Shown here: piece by piece, positions 11,528 to 24,434 of the stretch | How positions within the stretch are numbered: position 1 is the stretch's first letter | Layout of the letters: every line of letters starts with the position of its first letter | Source of the DNA: Eretmocerus hayati | Lineage: Eukaryota > Arthropoda > Insecta > Hymenoptera > Aphelinidae | Reading direction: 5' to 3' | Assembly: GCA_029851415.1 (NCBI GenBank) | Contig: CM056741.1 | Coordinates: 145,688,522 to 145,752,521, forward strand | Length of the DNA: 64,000 nucleotides | Made by a program: the position numbers and the translations under genes | Notes under the pieces: generated by a model | The model's input: only the letters and a program-made list of their open reading frames with translations | The model's database searches: none | What the model was told of the DNA's origin: nothing

Positions 11528-12108
11528 TGCGCTAAAAATCAACGATCGAGTTTGAGGGCAATATATGCTGAAGAATCAGTGCATATGCATTGAGAGATCA
11601 GTGTAGGTAAAAGCAAAGGTAGATTATATCCGAAATTAGATCCAATCCATGAAGATGGTGACAGTCAGCATCACATCTTGCCATGGAAGAGGGTTGATTT
11701 GAATACAAAGGTTCGGGTAATGGTGTGCCTGTGCACTTGTCTTGTTTAGTGGAAGATCAATTCCTCACCATTGTCACAATGTCCTTGGGGAGTTTCCCGG
11801 GAATCATCAAATTTCCAGCTCTATTAGTTCTTATAGAAGCTTTCCGGGAACCTTTCACACAATCCCGGATAATTTTGAAAATATTTTCAGGGAACTTTAA
11901 TAAAGCTCCTAAATAGCTTATACTAGATCTCACATAGATGGCTCCCACATAATTTTTCAGATACGACTGTTTTGATACAAAGAAATGTAGTTTTTTGACT
12001 GAAACATTTGAAAGAAAAATGTTTGAAGCAAATTTTTATTGGCTTGAGGTAATTCGCCAAAAAACGTATGTATGATTCCAGGAAAAAAAATGCCAACGTC
12101 TAAATGTA
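11528..12108. other. Unassigned stretch
   Basis: No gene or shared repeat was recognised. A pair of inexact 'ccgggaa' motifs occurs at 11800-11850. Confidence 0.35.
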
Positions 12109-13150
12109 AAGTAAGTGTGCCTAATATGCCCCCATTCCCTAATATGCCCCCACTCAAATTCTCGAATGTGCATGTGCGAATCCGCAGACCTTGCCGCACA
12201 TTTTTTTCACGTTTGTTATGTTACAATACATGATAATAGTACATTACGCGTCGAGTGCTGGAAACATTTTTCCTTCGGGAAACCAAGCTGGACGTGGGCG
12301 ATGGCACAGATAAGCTTGGTTTTCCCGAAGGAAAAATGTTTCGGCACGAGACGCGTATAAATTCGATGTTTTGGACCGATCTTCAATCGCAATGACACGC
12401 GCATTTCTTAGAACAAAAAAGTGGTTTTTGGTACTCTCAACTTTTTTTTTGTTAGCTACCAAAAGCTATGCCAAACAAAATTGGTGCAACTAATCTCAAC
12501 GTACCTTAGCTCATTTTCTTTGTTTTTGTTTTAACATTGAAATGCTCTCTACGAAATTGCAAAACTCAATTCCTAGCCAATCCTACGCTCAGATATTATC
12601 AAAAAAGTGCAGTGTTCCTAATATGCTCCCACCCCCTTTTCCGCGTATAGAGGGCTTTGCGTACCCGTAAGCCCCTTTAACACTTCTTCGTTGAGATAAC
12701 ATTCTTTTTAGGTGTATTTAGTGATATGCAACAGCATGGAGCCTTCAAAACCACCAGATCTCGCAAAATATGGTAAAAATCGATTTTCATGTTAATCTTG
12801 AGGTATACGTGCACTCTAAATCATCGAGAATATCTTAGGTCATGAGGATTTGTTCATTTAATACATTATCTTCATACTCCGAGACCAATATCGCTTTTCC
12901 AGAGCATCAGAATCGCGAAATGTTTATGGGGGCATATTAGGAACACATTCCCAAAAACTCGCAAAAAATCTTCTTTTGCAAAAATCAAGATAGCTCGACT
13001 CCAATCCCTTCAAACCAAACGTACTTTAGCTTATTTTGAAGTTCTTGAAACTATCTTTAAAATGAGCTAAGAAACGTTGAATAATATTGAGATGAGGGAG
13101 AGCTCTGAGCAAAACAAAAATAATTTGGGCATATTAGGCACACTTACCTT
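12109..13150. mobile_element. GTAAGTGT-family DNA element, ~1.04 kb
   Basis: The left end reads AAGTAAGTGTGCCTAATATG and the right end, inverted, AAGGTAAGTGTGCCTAATAT, each followed by GCCC. Two further terminus-like sequences lie inside: GTGTTCCTAATATGCTCCCA (about 12610) and its inverted relative GGGGGCATATTAGGAACAC (about 12927). The right half therefore contains two tandem terminal modules, each with a 'cattttgaag...aaaatgagct' core, as in the element at 413-5843. No transposase ORF is present. Confidence 0.75.
12246..12356. repeat. Foldback inside the GTAAGTGT-family element
   Basis: ACGCGTC..GTGC.GGAAACATTTTTCC on the left pairs with GGAAAAATGTTTCGGCAC and GAGACGCGT on the right, around a loop of about 20 bases near 12291-12311. 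Confidence 0.75.
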
Positions 13151-13938
13151 GTGTTTCGTAAGTTAAGACTCTTGGGTTTACAATAATATCACGGTAGTAA
13201 AATAAGCACACTATGAGGCCGTATAAATATCACAAAATATCAAGTTGAAACTCTTAGCGCTGACATATAGTGGCCTTGAGCGGCCACGTTAGCGCTGTTT
13301 CCTTTCTGTGGATTCGCTCCCGAGGGCTGCCCTTTGCAACCATCATATCTCGTACCTAACGGCGAAGAGCTTCAAATTTGGACTAATTGTAAGTCGAGTC
13401 ATAATTTTGCTTATCAGCTACTTCTGAATTGTCAAGAGATGTTGCAAGAGGTATGACAAATTTGACATAAATGAGTGAAGAATATTGCTAACCTGTGCGC
13501 GACTTTTGTTCATAACTTTGCTCGTTTTCAATTTTTTAAATGTATCACTTTTTTCAGGAGCTCAGTTGAAAATCTACGGAATGGGCTGAAAAACCTTCTA
13601 TCTTGGCAAGAGATTGCCAAGTTATACTGAACCCAAGTAAAACAACATTTTTGGAAAGTGTTTGGTTAAGGCACCTGCTCTTGTGATGTAACGTGATGGT
13701 GCCTAGTATTCCACAAGTATGTGGACGGCTCCGTACCAGAACCGTATATGTCTATTCTTTCCATTTCTACCAACTTAGCATCAAAATTTTCTCGCGATGG
13801 AAAATTCTGATTGTTTTTTCAGCAATTATGCTTCATTTATCATGTAATGAGTGTGTTTTTACGACATTTTTCGCGTAAAACGCAATGATTTTCAACTGTT
13901 TACATTTTTTACATGTTATTATGATTTTGAAAATGGAC

Positions 13939-13996
13939 TTATACCGTTCTGGTCCCAAAAATTTCACGACTTTTTGCCGGATCAGAACGGTATAGA
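13939..13996. repeat. Hairpin with TATACCGTTCTGG arms
   Basis: TTATACCGTTCTGGTCC (left) pairs with GGATCAGAACGGTATAGA (right) around a ~26-base loop. Confidence 0.7.
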
Positions 13997-14140
13997 AGTG
14001 GCATTTTTTCTCAAGTGCATGGATTTATACCTTTCCAGACTGGAAAAAAGAGAATCGAATCAAGTTCTACTGTATTACGTCGGGAAATGATGAGAAATTG
14101 TGAACTTACAACGTTTTGTGTCAAAAAAATTCGAAAAACT

Positions 14141-14208
14141 ATGGACTTATATCGTTTTTTGCGAAAAGAAGTCGAAAAATTCTCGAGGCCAAAACGGTAT
14201 AAGACCAT
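14141..14208. repeat. Second hairpin of the same motif
   Basis: ATGGACTTATATCGTTTT (left) pairs with AAAACGGTATAAGACCAT (right). Its arms are a variant of the hairpin at 13939-13996, so the two are related. Confidence 0.7.
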
Positions 14209-16269
14209 GTTTATTTTTCAGAATTTGGGAGCCACTATGTTTAGGAATAGACGAAGATATTTGATAGTTTCCATGAATCATCGATGGGTTACATTGTCAG
14301 ATTTTACCGGTCAGGTTCTATTTGAGGGCCATATCACCTCTATTTTTGAAATGAGGTCTCCCGGTGCGCATTCCAGGTGTTCTGTCAAGGTGTACCCGTT
14401 TAATCAGCTTATAAATGTTTTGGAAGTCGTAATCTACGACGATGCGTACCCGTAAAGTATGGACCTTCTATAGTTGAAGATTCACTTGGAGGTAGCTTAC
14501 ATTAGAAAGTTCCGGATCAACACACGCCTATTGCAACGTGGAGTTTGGATGAGTGATCAGAAGTTCTTCAACTTATCAGTCTGATACAACTGTTTTTGAT
14601 GAACAATATGATGTGATTCAAATTAGTTGCATTTGTCTCAGTTCAGCGAGTATAATATTCTTACTCACAAAATATCCACCACAATGGGATTTAGTTGTAA
14701 CTGCCGAAAGAATCGATCTGGCCAGCGTACTAAAGTGACTACTAATATTGAAAGTGCGAGTTGATATAATATTCAAAGTGATTTCTCGGAATAATTATTG
14801 TGAATGAGACATGTCTATTTGATGATGAGGCCAGTCTGAACATGGTAACTTATTGAACTTGTGCGAACCAAACGCAAACATTCGGTCCTTTGGGAAAATC
14901 TCTGGGAAAATAATGAAAAATGACAACGATAGCGATTTAAACATGAATTGCTCGAACAAATTCTAACTTCTTCGAGTGACCTGTCAACTTGGTCTCATCT
15001 GTAACGATGTCGCAGATGACAAAAACTCAGGCAATAGAGCCTCTAGAAAGATTCTACTACTGATCCGGACGCCCGCAGATAGCTGCTACGCGATGTTCCA
15101 CGAAGATGGGGCTCTTTCGTATCCAAGTGCGTGAATAAGGGAGCGATCATCTTAATGACTCGATGTAGTCACCTCCACAGCAAAGGGACCCTGAATTCTA
15201 GTTTTTGGGATCTACTACCACTTTGCGAAGCCTAAAACCTATTATATAATATAAGATAGGAGGTGAGAGCGTAATATTTTAGTGCACTAGTACGGATTCA
15301 TACCGTTCTGGTCCCCAAGTTAAGTCCAAACCTTTTTCCCCACCAAAAATTGTCACGGAGTTTGTGGCGCGTGAAATCACGTTTTTACTCTCAGAGTTGG
15401 GCGTATATCTATGGGTCATTGCGGAGCATTTCGACGAATGCCTGCACCAGGGAGCTTTGGAAAAAATCCATAAGAAATTTTTTTCGTTAGTACTAGATTA
15501 ATTTAGTATGAACGAATTCTTTTTGGATTTTTTCTAAGGCCCCCGTGGGCCCTGGGGCCTATGAAAGGTACTTTTCAGGCTCCTTTTTAGCCTATTTCCA
15601 GAAAATCATAACTCCGACTAGAATCAACATTTTCGGGCGTACCTAGGAGCATTTTTCTTTAGGACTAGTACTTTTGAGAAAAAAAATTGTCCAAGGTCGA
15701 TACTTGAGCCTAGCAACTTCTAGGAGCTATCTGTTAAGAGCACATTTTAGCGATGTTTGGGTTTGCTTCAAAGTGATAAAGCTCCCACTAGACATGTGAT
15801 AATCGACTTTTACAAGTGGTCATTTTGAAGGTCTTGAGAAAACCTACAATTTGACCACTGGTAAGAGTTGGTTGCTGTACCTTCTATAGGAGTTACAGTC
15901 ATTACAAGCTGAGCAAATTCGTAAAAATGCTAAACATCGAGCTCAATTTAAAAAAATCGTTTTTTTTTCCTTCGAGCCCAAACCTGTGCGAATATGTTTT
16001 TCGATACAAATACTACCAATTAGAACAATAATCTGGGTGGGATATTGAATTCTCGATTTTATTCAGCCAATTTAAAACACCCTTTTTTGACTTTTTGCTC
16101 AAAATGACCTCACAGCGGTATGGCTCGCATATGATTCCAAATGTGCACCAATGTGTGTGGGATTACTCTCCAATGTATCCCCAAATATGTGTGAGAACTT
16201 CCGGAGGCGAGCCTCGAGCTAGATGCGAGCAGGCGGTTCTATTTCACGAGTTGAAAATGGGTATTATTT

Positions 16270-17162
16270 CACTGCAAAAAGGATCTCTTGGAACGAGAAA
16301 CGAAATTTCTACAGATGAGTGCGTGCAAATTTGAGAAATCCCAAATCTCTCATTTGGGACTTTTCTCAAACCGAAAATATAGTCTCTCCTTCTGAGAAAT
16401 CGAATATCTTGATGGAGTGAATAATTAAACTTACACCCAAGCAGCAACTAACCTATCAAAAATATGATTCTTGCATTCGCTTCGCACTCGATTTCAAGTT
16501 TACTCAAAGCTCGACGAGTCTGATTAACATAAATTCACCTCAGGCTATTCGAAATTGACGTTGATCATTCTCAAAATCTCAAACTAACCACGAATGAGAC
16601 GGGTGTTGTGACTTCAAAAAGGCTTGTATTATGAAAAAGAAGCTCGTGAAAAAGTATGATTTCCCAGCGGCACGGGAAAATGATCATAGGTACATACCTC
16701 AACACAATTTCGCCTATCAGCTGGGGGGAGAAATTTTCCGCGTTTTCCACTTTTATCGATACATATTTAACAATATTAACTGGCAATCATTCACGACCAG
16801 TTTGCAATGCAACCACCAAGTAACCCATATTGAAGCAACGTAAACAAGTATGCTTGTGGCTAATCATAACCCATCAGCGATGCCACGGAATATCGTGAAC
16901 ACAAATAATAGTTTGGGGGTGTGAGCAATTCTTTCTCTACGCATGAGACATTGATTTCTTCAATTTGAGAAAAGTTTTCTTTAGGTGTTCGCTTTTTTCT
17001 TAAATCGTCCTTCCGAGTAGACATGATTCTCATACCAGAAGGAAAATTTCTCGTTTCGAGAAATTAGCTCTCGATCCAAGAAATTTGTCAAAAATTTCCT
17101 TCTTATTGCGAGAAAATTAGTTTTGAGAAGTGAAATCACTTTGAGAAATCCTTTTTGTAGTG
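16270..17162. mobile_element. Candidate small DNA transposon with CACTRCAAAAAGGAT ends
   Basis: The left end CACTGCAAAAAGGATCTCT and the right end, inverted, CACTACAAAAAGGATTTCT match over 19 bases with two differences. GAGAAA-rich subterminal sequence lies on both sides and a hairpin at 16333-16367. No transposase and no clear target-site duplication are visible. CACTG(T/C)AAAAA-type ends are common in insect MITEs, but the superfamily is not decided here. Confidence 0.45.
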
Positions 17163-19917
17163 TTCGTCTACTTGGACGCAGGCGATGGTGAGTGGGATTT
17201 CACTCATTCTAGCTCACAAATGAGATGAGCGGCTAAAGTAGGGATACGAACATAGTTTTCTGACTCAAAATGATCATCCAAACACGATTTCGGGGTCAGT
17301 TTGGCTTCAAAATATTGATACTTGCTCTCAGACTAGAAAACACTTTAGTTATATGTTTTTGGATGGAGTGGCTTCAGACGATGAACAAGAAAAATGGACT
17401 CATACCGTTCTAATTCAGAGCCGTCCATACATTGAGAAAGTTGCAGATACAACTCAAATTTATATCGATAAAAGTCATCAATAAAACAGCTGAAATAAAT
17501 TCTGGGCGAGATGTATGGATCTTTCATGCGCATCTCAACTTATGATCTCCCAGCTGCTCCAAGAATTATCATTTCATACCCACCCGTACGATGCTTTTTT
17601 TTGCATTCTTTGTGACAGCTCGGAATTTTGTGATTCCAGCTCAAGCTGAAATTGAAATATTACTCGATATGCAGACAGGAAAAACCGTCATTATTTCCTA
17701 TTAACCAAAGTTGCAGTTTTGGTCGATGAAGCATTGTCAAATTTTTTGCATCGTGCACTCGATCGTGCAGCTAATTGAATCCGATATTTAGAAAGATTTG
17801 GATCCGAGAGTCGCAATCCTGTCACGTGTGGTGTGCTCGTCACAGGTTTCCTGATATTTTTGTTGGTAGCCTTAGAATAAACGACTATTGCAAATTGCTG
17901 CACGAGTGGATTTTGTAACTGGAGACCCTGCTTCGCTTATTTTTATTTTTCCAACTCTCTATTCGTAGGATAGGACCAACATTAATTGAAATAAACAACG
18001 CACCTAAGCCCGCAAATCAAAGCTAAAATCCACGTCTGTGATTTTTTTTTGCTCGGCAGCGAGATTCGGTTTTAAAACTCCAGCCACGTTCCAACTCTGT
18101 ATAGGTCAGTAGTTGGTCTCTGTCGGCAATTGCTTCCGTCCCAACTCAGCTCGTCCCTATCTTCCGTGCGTTCGTGAAGCACTTGACGGCGCTCTAAGCT
18201 TCATCGTCTACGAGCAGTCAATCGCAATTCGAGAGCCGTACAGATGCTCGATATACTATATAGATGCCTGTCAATATAAGGGCATCCGCCTTTGGCGACA
18301 ATGAGGTACGCGGCACTCAGTTGGCGATTCGTGAGCAAACTTTGAACTGCGAGGAGGGCGTGTCGCTTCTAATCAAGGCTTCGACTAACTCTGCAATTCT
18401 AGATGCATGTAAGAGCCTACAGATAGATCTCTACTATTCTCTCGACCTCTTGGAGAAAATTAATCGCCCACCCGATGTACCACTCCAAGACCACTCTATA
18501 GCTATACAACGAAGAGGCCGGAAGGGCATCAAGCGTTCCAACTTTTGTCGGTTCGAGAAGTCGCTTGCAAGCTCGCAAGTTTGAGTAGCGCGCCGACGCC
18601 ACGGTTCAAAACTCGCCTCATGCATCAGCTCGGCTGCAAGTTGTTCAGAAAGGGGAACTCTCGAAGCCGCCGCGAGCGTCTCCTCCGCCGCCTCCGCGTG
18701 CCATCGCTCGCATTGTTCGAGAAGAGAAGCTGGCCTCCCCAGGCCCCCCTGGGCTATAAGGATAAAATCAATCCCGGTTGCGGCCAACTGGCAAAGTTTC
18801 TGTTCTCGATCGCCGAATCCTCATATAATGCATATAGCTGGGTCCGCATAACTCGCGCACAAAGGCTCCGACCCTTGCCCAGGTCATCATTATTACACAG
18901 ACACACACACGTGTATGATAATATGATGCTAACTCTTGGATGGCAAAATTTCGAGGGATGGCACGCCCAGTAATTTAAATTACCCGCGACGCATCTTGCA
19001 ATAATCGTGGTGCTCCGACGAAAGAGTGCATCGCTATTATATATGGGCAGGGCAGAGTCTCTCGCTCTGGATACGCGTTGCACAATAATAAGAGTCTGCG
19101 GGAGAGCTGAGGCGTATATGAATAATGGAACCGAGACGCGAAATTGGGCTGGCACGAGGATAATGCCGAGTGTGCGAAAGACGACTGTGCATGAGCACGA
19201 GCTCGAGCACGAGTATGTGGAAATGCGCTGCTATTCCGACGACAGCTGCGACAATGCAGTTTGCGAATAATACCGCTCTCGCTCGCAATACGAGCTTATA
19301 CGCCTCCCGCACTGAATTTTGTTCTGCTCGAGCTTTTTGAATTCGCTAGTGTACCTGCGGATAATTTGTGCCCAACTAGGGAGGAACATGTAGGCCACCG
19401 TATGCAAGTTTAATAATATATGACACGCACGCCACCACGTGACTGCCAGCTTTGTGACGTATTCTCTGAAACACTTTGGATAAGATTATTGCACCTTTAT
19501 CATATTATCAAAAAATTGTGCATTTGCATTGAATGATTTGATGAAAGGCATGAGCCCTGCTCGAAAATCTGAAGGAGTGATACAGTTTTTATTATAGGTA
19601 GGATTAGAACAAAATATATTACACGAGGTGAAGAAAAAATTACCAACAATGATCGAAGCCTTGGTGATGTGCAAGTATACTCTCGGACCAAACTTTGCCT
19701 ACCAAAGACCATTTCATCGGTTTTTGATGATTCGATGGTTTTTTACGTTGATACTTGTAGTCGACCCATCGACGAAAAGCACATTTGATTTGATCATTAT
19801 CCTGATATCAGAACACATTTTTGAATAATGAACGATTTTTTTTAAATTTGAGCTATTATCATGTCGGATTTCGCTGATATCAGCCGCGTGATTTCGATGT
19901 CGTAGCCAGATAGGTAA
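17163..19917. other. Unassigned, partly GC-richer stretch
   Basis: The region 18100-19300 is richer in G+C and CG than its surroundings. It contains overlapping open frames of 90-142 codons on both strands, none of which I recognise, and a short (AC)n tract near 18899. It could be a CpG-rich regulatory region or exons of an unrecognised gene. Confidence 0.35.
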
Positions 19918-20062
19918 ATCAGCCAGTTACGTAACTGTCTAGTCAGTTGCGTAACGGCACGCGGATGGGCAACTCTGCGCGAACGTTTGCATTCCGTTCT
20001 TATCCGTCTAGCCGGTAACGCAACTGGCTGGAATCGTCCGCCAGTTACGTAACTGACTGGAG
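19918..20062. repeat. Foldback built of CAGTTACGTAACTG palindromes
   Basis: Four related units occur: CAGTTACGTAACTG (about 19922), CAGTTGCGTAACGG (about 19945), CCGGTAACGCAACTGG (about 20014) and CAGTTACGTAACTG (about 20043). Each is itself palindromic, and the order of the four is mirrored around the centre. Confidence 0.7.
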
Positions 20063-20451
20063 CATCTCTCGCGGATAGGTTAATAAGTGCTCAATATGAA
20101 ATTGGTAACATATTACATACATACAATATCGACCTTGGATCCGATAAACCAAAATAACCGTGAATATCGAGACACAGGTGTCAACAATTTCACGATCTAT
20201 CCTCTTACTTGTCTCCTCAATTATATGAACGTTCGAGCTCAACAATGGTGCCTTCGCAGTCGTTCAAGTAGATTAATTGTGTTTCTGTATCTTCAAGATT
20301 TTTATTGATTGTGGAAAAGACTGTGGTAAGTCATTAGCTTTTTGGAAACAATTCAAGAGCCTTTCAGAGTAACACAAAGGTAATCGGAGGATTAGACTGG
20401 GTGAAATCACCGCTATTGCTGGAAAATTCGTTGCGAGTTAATTTGTTGCGA

Positions 20452-21034
20452 GTTTTTGACTTGTTCCTACTTGGCCCCCCGAGTAGAAGAGGACTTCCAT
20501 GCAATTATATGGGGTTTTCGTGAAATCGGGATATTTTGGCTCCCAGACCCCCAAATAAGACGTACTTGAGCTCATTTTGTAGCTTTTTCCGTCGCCTTTG
20601 AATTTTTGAAACTTCTTGAGTTGAATTGATGGATTTTAAAGGAATGGACGAGTTCAAAGAAAGGCTATGAGAGCAAATTAGAAACACTGCATTTATTCCA
20701 GTAATATGCGAATAGTATGAGTTAAAGATTGAATTTCCTATTCCGCGAAGAAGATCTTGAAGTTGAGACAAAAACAAAGAAAATGAGCTAAGGTACGTGA
20801 AGATTGGTTTCTCCAACTTTTCTTCGCGTAACTTTTGATGACTTATCAAAAAGAAGTCAAAAGTACCGAAAACTACTTTCTTCGTTCCAAAAAACGTGCG
20901 GGTCATTTAGGAACGGTCGAAAACGTTTATTCCATCAAGGTCTAACGTAACGAATATGATAAAAATGCGGGGCAAGGTCTGCATGTGCGTACATTCGAGA
21001 ACTTGATTGAGGGCAAATTAGGCACAGTTACCTT
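20452..21034. mobile_element. GTAAGTGT-family DNA element, ~0.58 kb
   Basis: The right end reads GGGCAAATTAGGCACAGTTACCTT. The left end (GACTTGTTCCTACTTGGCCC) is a decayed inverse of it. Inside are the 'gctcattttgtagct...aaaatgagcta' module and the 'gcaaggtctgcatgtgcg' segment, which is also near the left ends of the copies at 413 and 12109. No coding sequence is present. Confidence 0.6.
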
Positions 21035-21485
21035 ATTTGCCAGCCCGGATCTCGAACGAGCCCTACCGCGATACTTCACACCGACAAAGGTCAAAAGAAT
21101 CAAAAACCATAGGACACGGACCTGAGATCTTGACCCCTTTTTCGATGATAGGTTTTTGGCTAGCCTTGGATCGGAAAACTAATGATTGCAACAAAAGAAG
21201 CAATAGAAAATGCATCGTAAAGGACTCGTATAGTTCTTTTTCCAATCGTTACGAGAGTTCGTACAAGGTGGCACACATTATTGCAAAGTTTCCACGGGAG
21301 GTACTCATAATGTTTTGGGAGCTTCATTGAGTATCATTTTGTTTAAATCTTGTCGAGAATATTTTCTTGTCGGTGAAAAATAAAAACTCTTCTTCGTGAA
21401 AAAATGCAAGAATGCGGCCCGTAAAATCCATGAGTAAGAGGCCATCACGTGATAATATAAAAATAGTAATCGAGGCTATCTAAAC
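21035..21485. other. Unassigned stretch
   Basis: No gene or shared repeat was recognised. Confidence 0.35.
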
Positions 21486-23385
21486 TGTAAAAAATTGGTT
21501 GAAGTTTCAACCAACATTTCAACCATTTTGTTGAATTTTCAATCAGTTGGTTGAATTTTGCTTCCAACCAGGTGGTTGAATTTTATCAAACAAGTGATGG
21601 AATTCCGAATCACGTCGATCGAAAATCCAGGTCAAACAACGATTTGCCCTTGATCTTATCCAGATGGGTGACCACCAATCCAGATCTGCCACGCGTAAGC
21701 CGCGTGGATAATACTCCGACCTCTTGACTATGGGTATATATACAGGATCCTGCGATTGGTAAACGGTAGTCTCCGGACGATATTTTCAAGTATCCGTGGG
21801 TTTATGGGTCTCTTTCTCGATCGAACTTGGCGCACATGTTTATGCTTGCACCTGCTGAAACCCAAGCTAGTCGCGCACTTACGTATTTTCGCATAAAAAA
21901 ATGAAATCAATGAGCTTCATATCGATGAGCCCGACAAGATTAAATGAATAGTCTGACTCTTCGGGAGAAGTCACCAGGAGCTAGTTTTATCGTTTCGTTG
22001 AATTCGACTCACGTGGGACCCATTACGCGTCAATCTCTGGCTGGTTTTGCGATTTTATATTTACCGTTAGAAGAGTAACTCGATCTCACGCCAACGTCTC
22101 ATTTTAATCTCAAGAATACACTGTGGTCTTATTTTGTTCATATTCCAGCCGTATACTATGTAAAAATCAAGAAAATCGCGATACCATCACATTTCGAGGC
22201 TTATTTAGCTTACCATGCGGATTCAAATATTTCTCCTCAGCTTCTCACAGAAATACCGATCGACAATCGCAACTCAAAACATTGCGCTTATATCCTTTTT
22301 GTGATGAAGAAAAAAGAGCACAACGTCCCAACCCTGTGCTTCGCGTATCCTGAGTATGACATCAAAAAATGACCATTTTCAAAGCCAGGGGCGCGATAAC
22401 TTTATGAGCTTCGAAGCTTTATAAAATTTGTCCGGATCAACGCATACTCACAAACCAAACGGGATTCGATTCGTCTTCTTTTTAACTTCGAAAACTCATT
22501 GCTAAATTTCCCGTTTCGCACAAGGTATTTCATCATGTTCGTAAACAATAGCCAGAGAAAGTTTTCCCACTAAACTCGGTCACATCGATGAATGAGAGCT
22601 AATATCATAGCTAAATCAGCGCACACCTCCGAATCAAAGATTTTCTCAAAATATGAGATTAGTTGATGGATATATCATTCCACCGAAGTAGTTGAGGCAT
22701 AGGTATTTTAGTTACAGCCTTATAAATTCAAAAAATCGCGTTGGTACGTTTTTAAACTACCCAAAAATCATCTTTTGCGGTCTGCTATTGACAAATCAGG
22801 ATGCGTTTCAACAAAAGAGAATGTTGTCCATATTGAATGATGCCAAACACTATAAAATGCCACTCGTGCGCACTCCGAATAGTTCAAAATACTCCTGGAA
22901 CACTGCAGTAACACAAAAGTTAAAAGTTCCGTGGAAACCCTCTTATACGTATGAAAATCACATATACCGTTCTAATATGTTCTATAACATATCATCACTG
23001 AATATGCGAAAAGAAATGGAGGGAACTAGGATAGACATGCGGGGCATCAAATTTCAACTTCTGAATTTTGAGGTCCATAAAATGTGTAAGTTTTCGCGAT
23101 AATGCCCATGTATAGGTGATGGTCGGCTCTTTCCAAAGTATCTGAGGGTCGAGTTTCAAAAAGTCGAGAAATACATCTTAGGACCTTTGGTGTGAGGTAT
23201 GGAGTTGGCATATTTTCGGTTCTTAAATATCGAAATTTCCGCAGAAAAACTCATATACTATTTCAAATAACAAATACTGACTTTTAAACTTTCGCACTGA
23301 ACGGTATCGAGTTCATAAGGCCTCGCGATGCGTTAACATTATAAATGGAAGGTTAAGACAGAGTTTGGCGATATCGCCCTCAACA

Positions 23386-23468
23386 GCATCGGTGGCGCAG
23401 TGGTTACGGTGACGGCATACCAACTAAGCAGAAGCAGAGGGTTGTGGGTTCGATTCCCGGGTGAGACA
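23386..23468 (+). pseudogene. tRNA-like sequence (SINE head or decayed tRNA)
   Basis: A good A box (TGGCGCAGTGG) and a perfect B box (GGTTCGATTCC) are about 45 bases apart. The T stem is only partly paired, no clean anticodon arm can be drawn, and the 5' (GCATCGG) and 3' (GAGACA) ends do not form an acceptor stem. Pol III promoter elements may still be usable. It is more likely the head of a tRNA-derived SINE than a working tRNA. Confidence 0.5.
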
Positions 23469-23821
23469 AATTTTCTAATTATTAATAAGGTTTTGTTCAA
23501 TTGATTTCTTACTTACTCTAGTTAAACACTCACGCCAAGGTAAAAAACAATGGAAAAAATGTATATTTTCAATTCTAATCAAAGAATAGAGACAGGTGAG
23601 AACCTTTCGGGAACGCCTCAAGAACCCTTTCCGAACACTTTACGAACATCCCAAGAGCTCCTCAAGAACTCTTCTCGGTGGCGCATATAGGAATTCCTCA
23701 AGAACTCCTCTAGAACCATCCATCTCAAGAATTCTTCTAGGTGCTAAAAGAACTCTGTGAGAATTCTAGAAGTATTGTGGTGCTGGCTGGGTCGAAAAAA
23801 TATATCCGCACCTCGCTTGCA

Positions 23822-23898
23822 GGCCTATTTTGGGCACTGGAGGACATGTCTGTCTCGCTTCGCTCGACAGACAAACTGTCCTAGTGCCCAAAATGGGC
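23822..23898. repeat. Near-perfect hairpin
   Basis: GCCTATTTTGGGCACT and AGTGCCCAAAATGGGC pair, continued by GGACA/TGTCC and TCTGTC/GACAGA around the loop 'tcgcttcgctcg'. Confidence 0.75.
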
Positions 23899-24434
23899 TA
23901 TCGCGATCAGTACGGAAATATCCTATTTTTCAGAATTGCCGTATCTTTATTCGCATTAGAACTGCAGGTGTCTCAATGAAACTAAACATTTTTTAGATTT
24001 TCTATTTATTTTCATCAGCGTGTAGGACCTTCAGAAATATTCGATAAAAATCATCCAAACCGAGTAAAAGTTAGGATTTTTCCTGTTCTTTAAGATGCTT
24101 TTCTGAAAATTTTCGTACAACGCATAAAATTCGACTTATCGCTGTTGCAAGTCAGGGTACTCGAGGAATGACCCATCGAGAACTTTTGGACGATACTGTA
24201 TTTTACTTTAACATGGCGTCGACCACGGAATAAATCATATCTCGAAATTTAACAGTGTTACCGCGACGAGCAATTGTCCAAGCATGGATCATTTATAGAT
24301 GAATTTGGTTGTAAATTCTACCAGTTTGGTTGGAAATTCAACCAGTTTATCAACTAATTGGTTGAATTTCCAACTGACAGGTTGACTTTTCCATTGAACC
24401 AGTTGGTTGAAGTTTTTCGAGAAAATTTTTTACA

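Larger units (their letters stand above)
13151..16269. other. Unassigned stretch with small hairpins
   Basis: No protein-coding exon was recognised. The longest frame (14015-14455, + strand, 146 codons) runs across a hairpin and has no known resemblance. The notable content is the repeated CTTATACCGTTCTGGTC motif described separately, seen here at 13939, 14146 and 15300. Confidence 0.4.
21486..24434. mobile_element. Tentative element bounded by GGTTGAA-rich ends
   Basis: The left side CTGTAAAAAATTGGTTGAAG (21485) is mirrored by TTGAAGTTTTTCGAGAAAATTTTTTACA at 24434, although the match beyond TGTAAAAAATT is weak. Both sides contain several GGTTGAATTT/AAATTCAACC units (21495-21590 and 24300-24415), otherwise absent from the window. 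That is the main reason to link them. The interior (21600-23385, 23470-23820, 23900-24300) holds nothing recognised apart from the tRNA-like sequence and hairpin listed separately. Linkage of the two ends is inference. Confidence 0.25.

Noticed and set aside
14015..14455. 146-codon plus-strand frame as a gene
   Set aside because: It runs through the TATACCGTTCTGG hairpin, lacks any recognisable domain, and has no supporting splice or polyadenylation context.
18434..18973. 117- to 142-codon frames on both strands in the GC-richer patch
   Set aside because: Overlapping antisense frames in GC-rich DNA are expected, and neither product resembles a known protein. Left as unassigned.
20476..20490. 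CCCCCGAGTAGAA as a further end of the CCC-G-GTAGAAAA family
   Set aside because: The 13-base match to 24997 is suggestive, but the site overlaps the decayed left end of a GTAAGTGT-family element and no inverted partner was found.
23386..23468. Functional tRNA gene
   Set aside because: The promoter boxes are good, but there is no closed acceptor stem and no clear anticodon arm.
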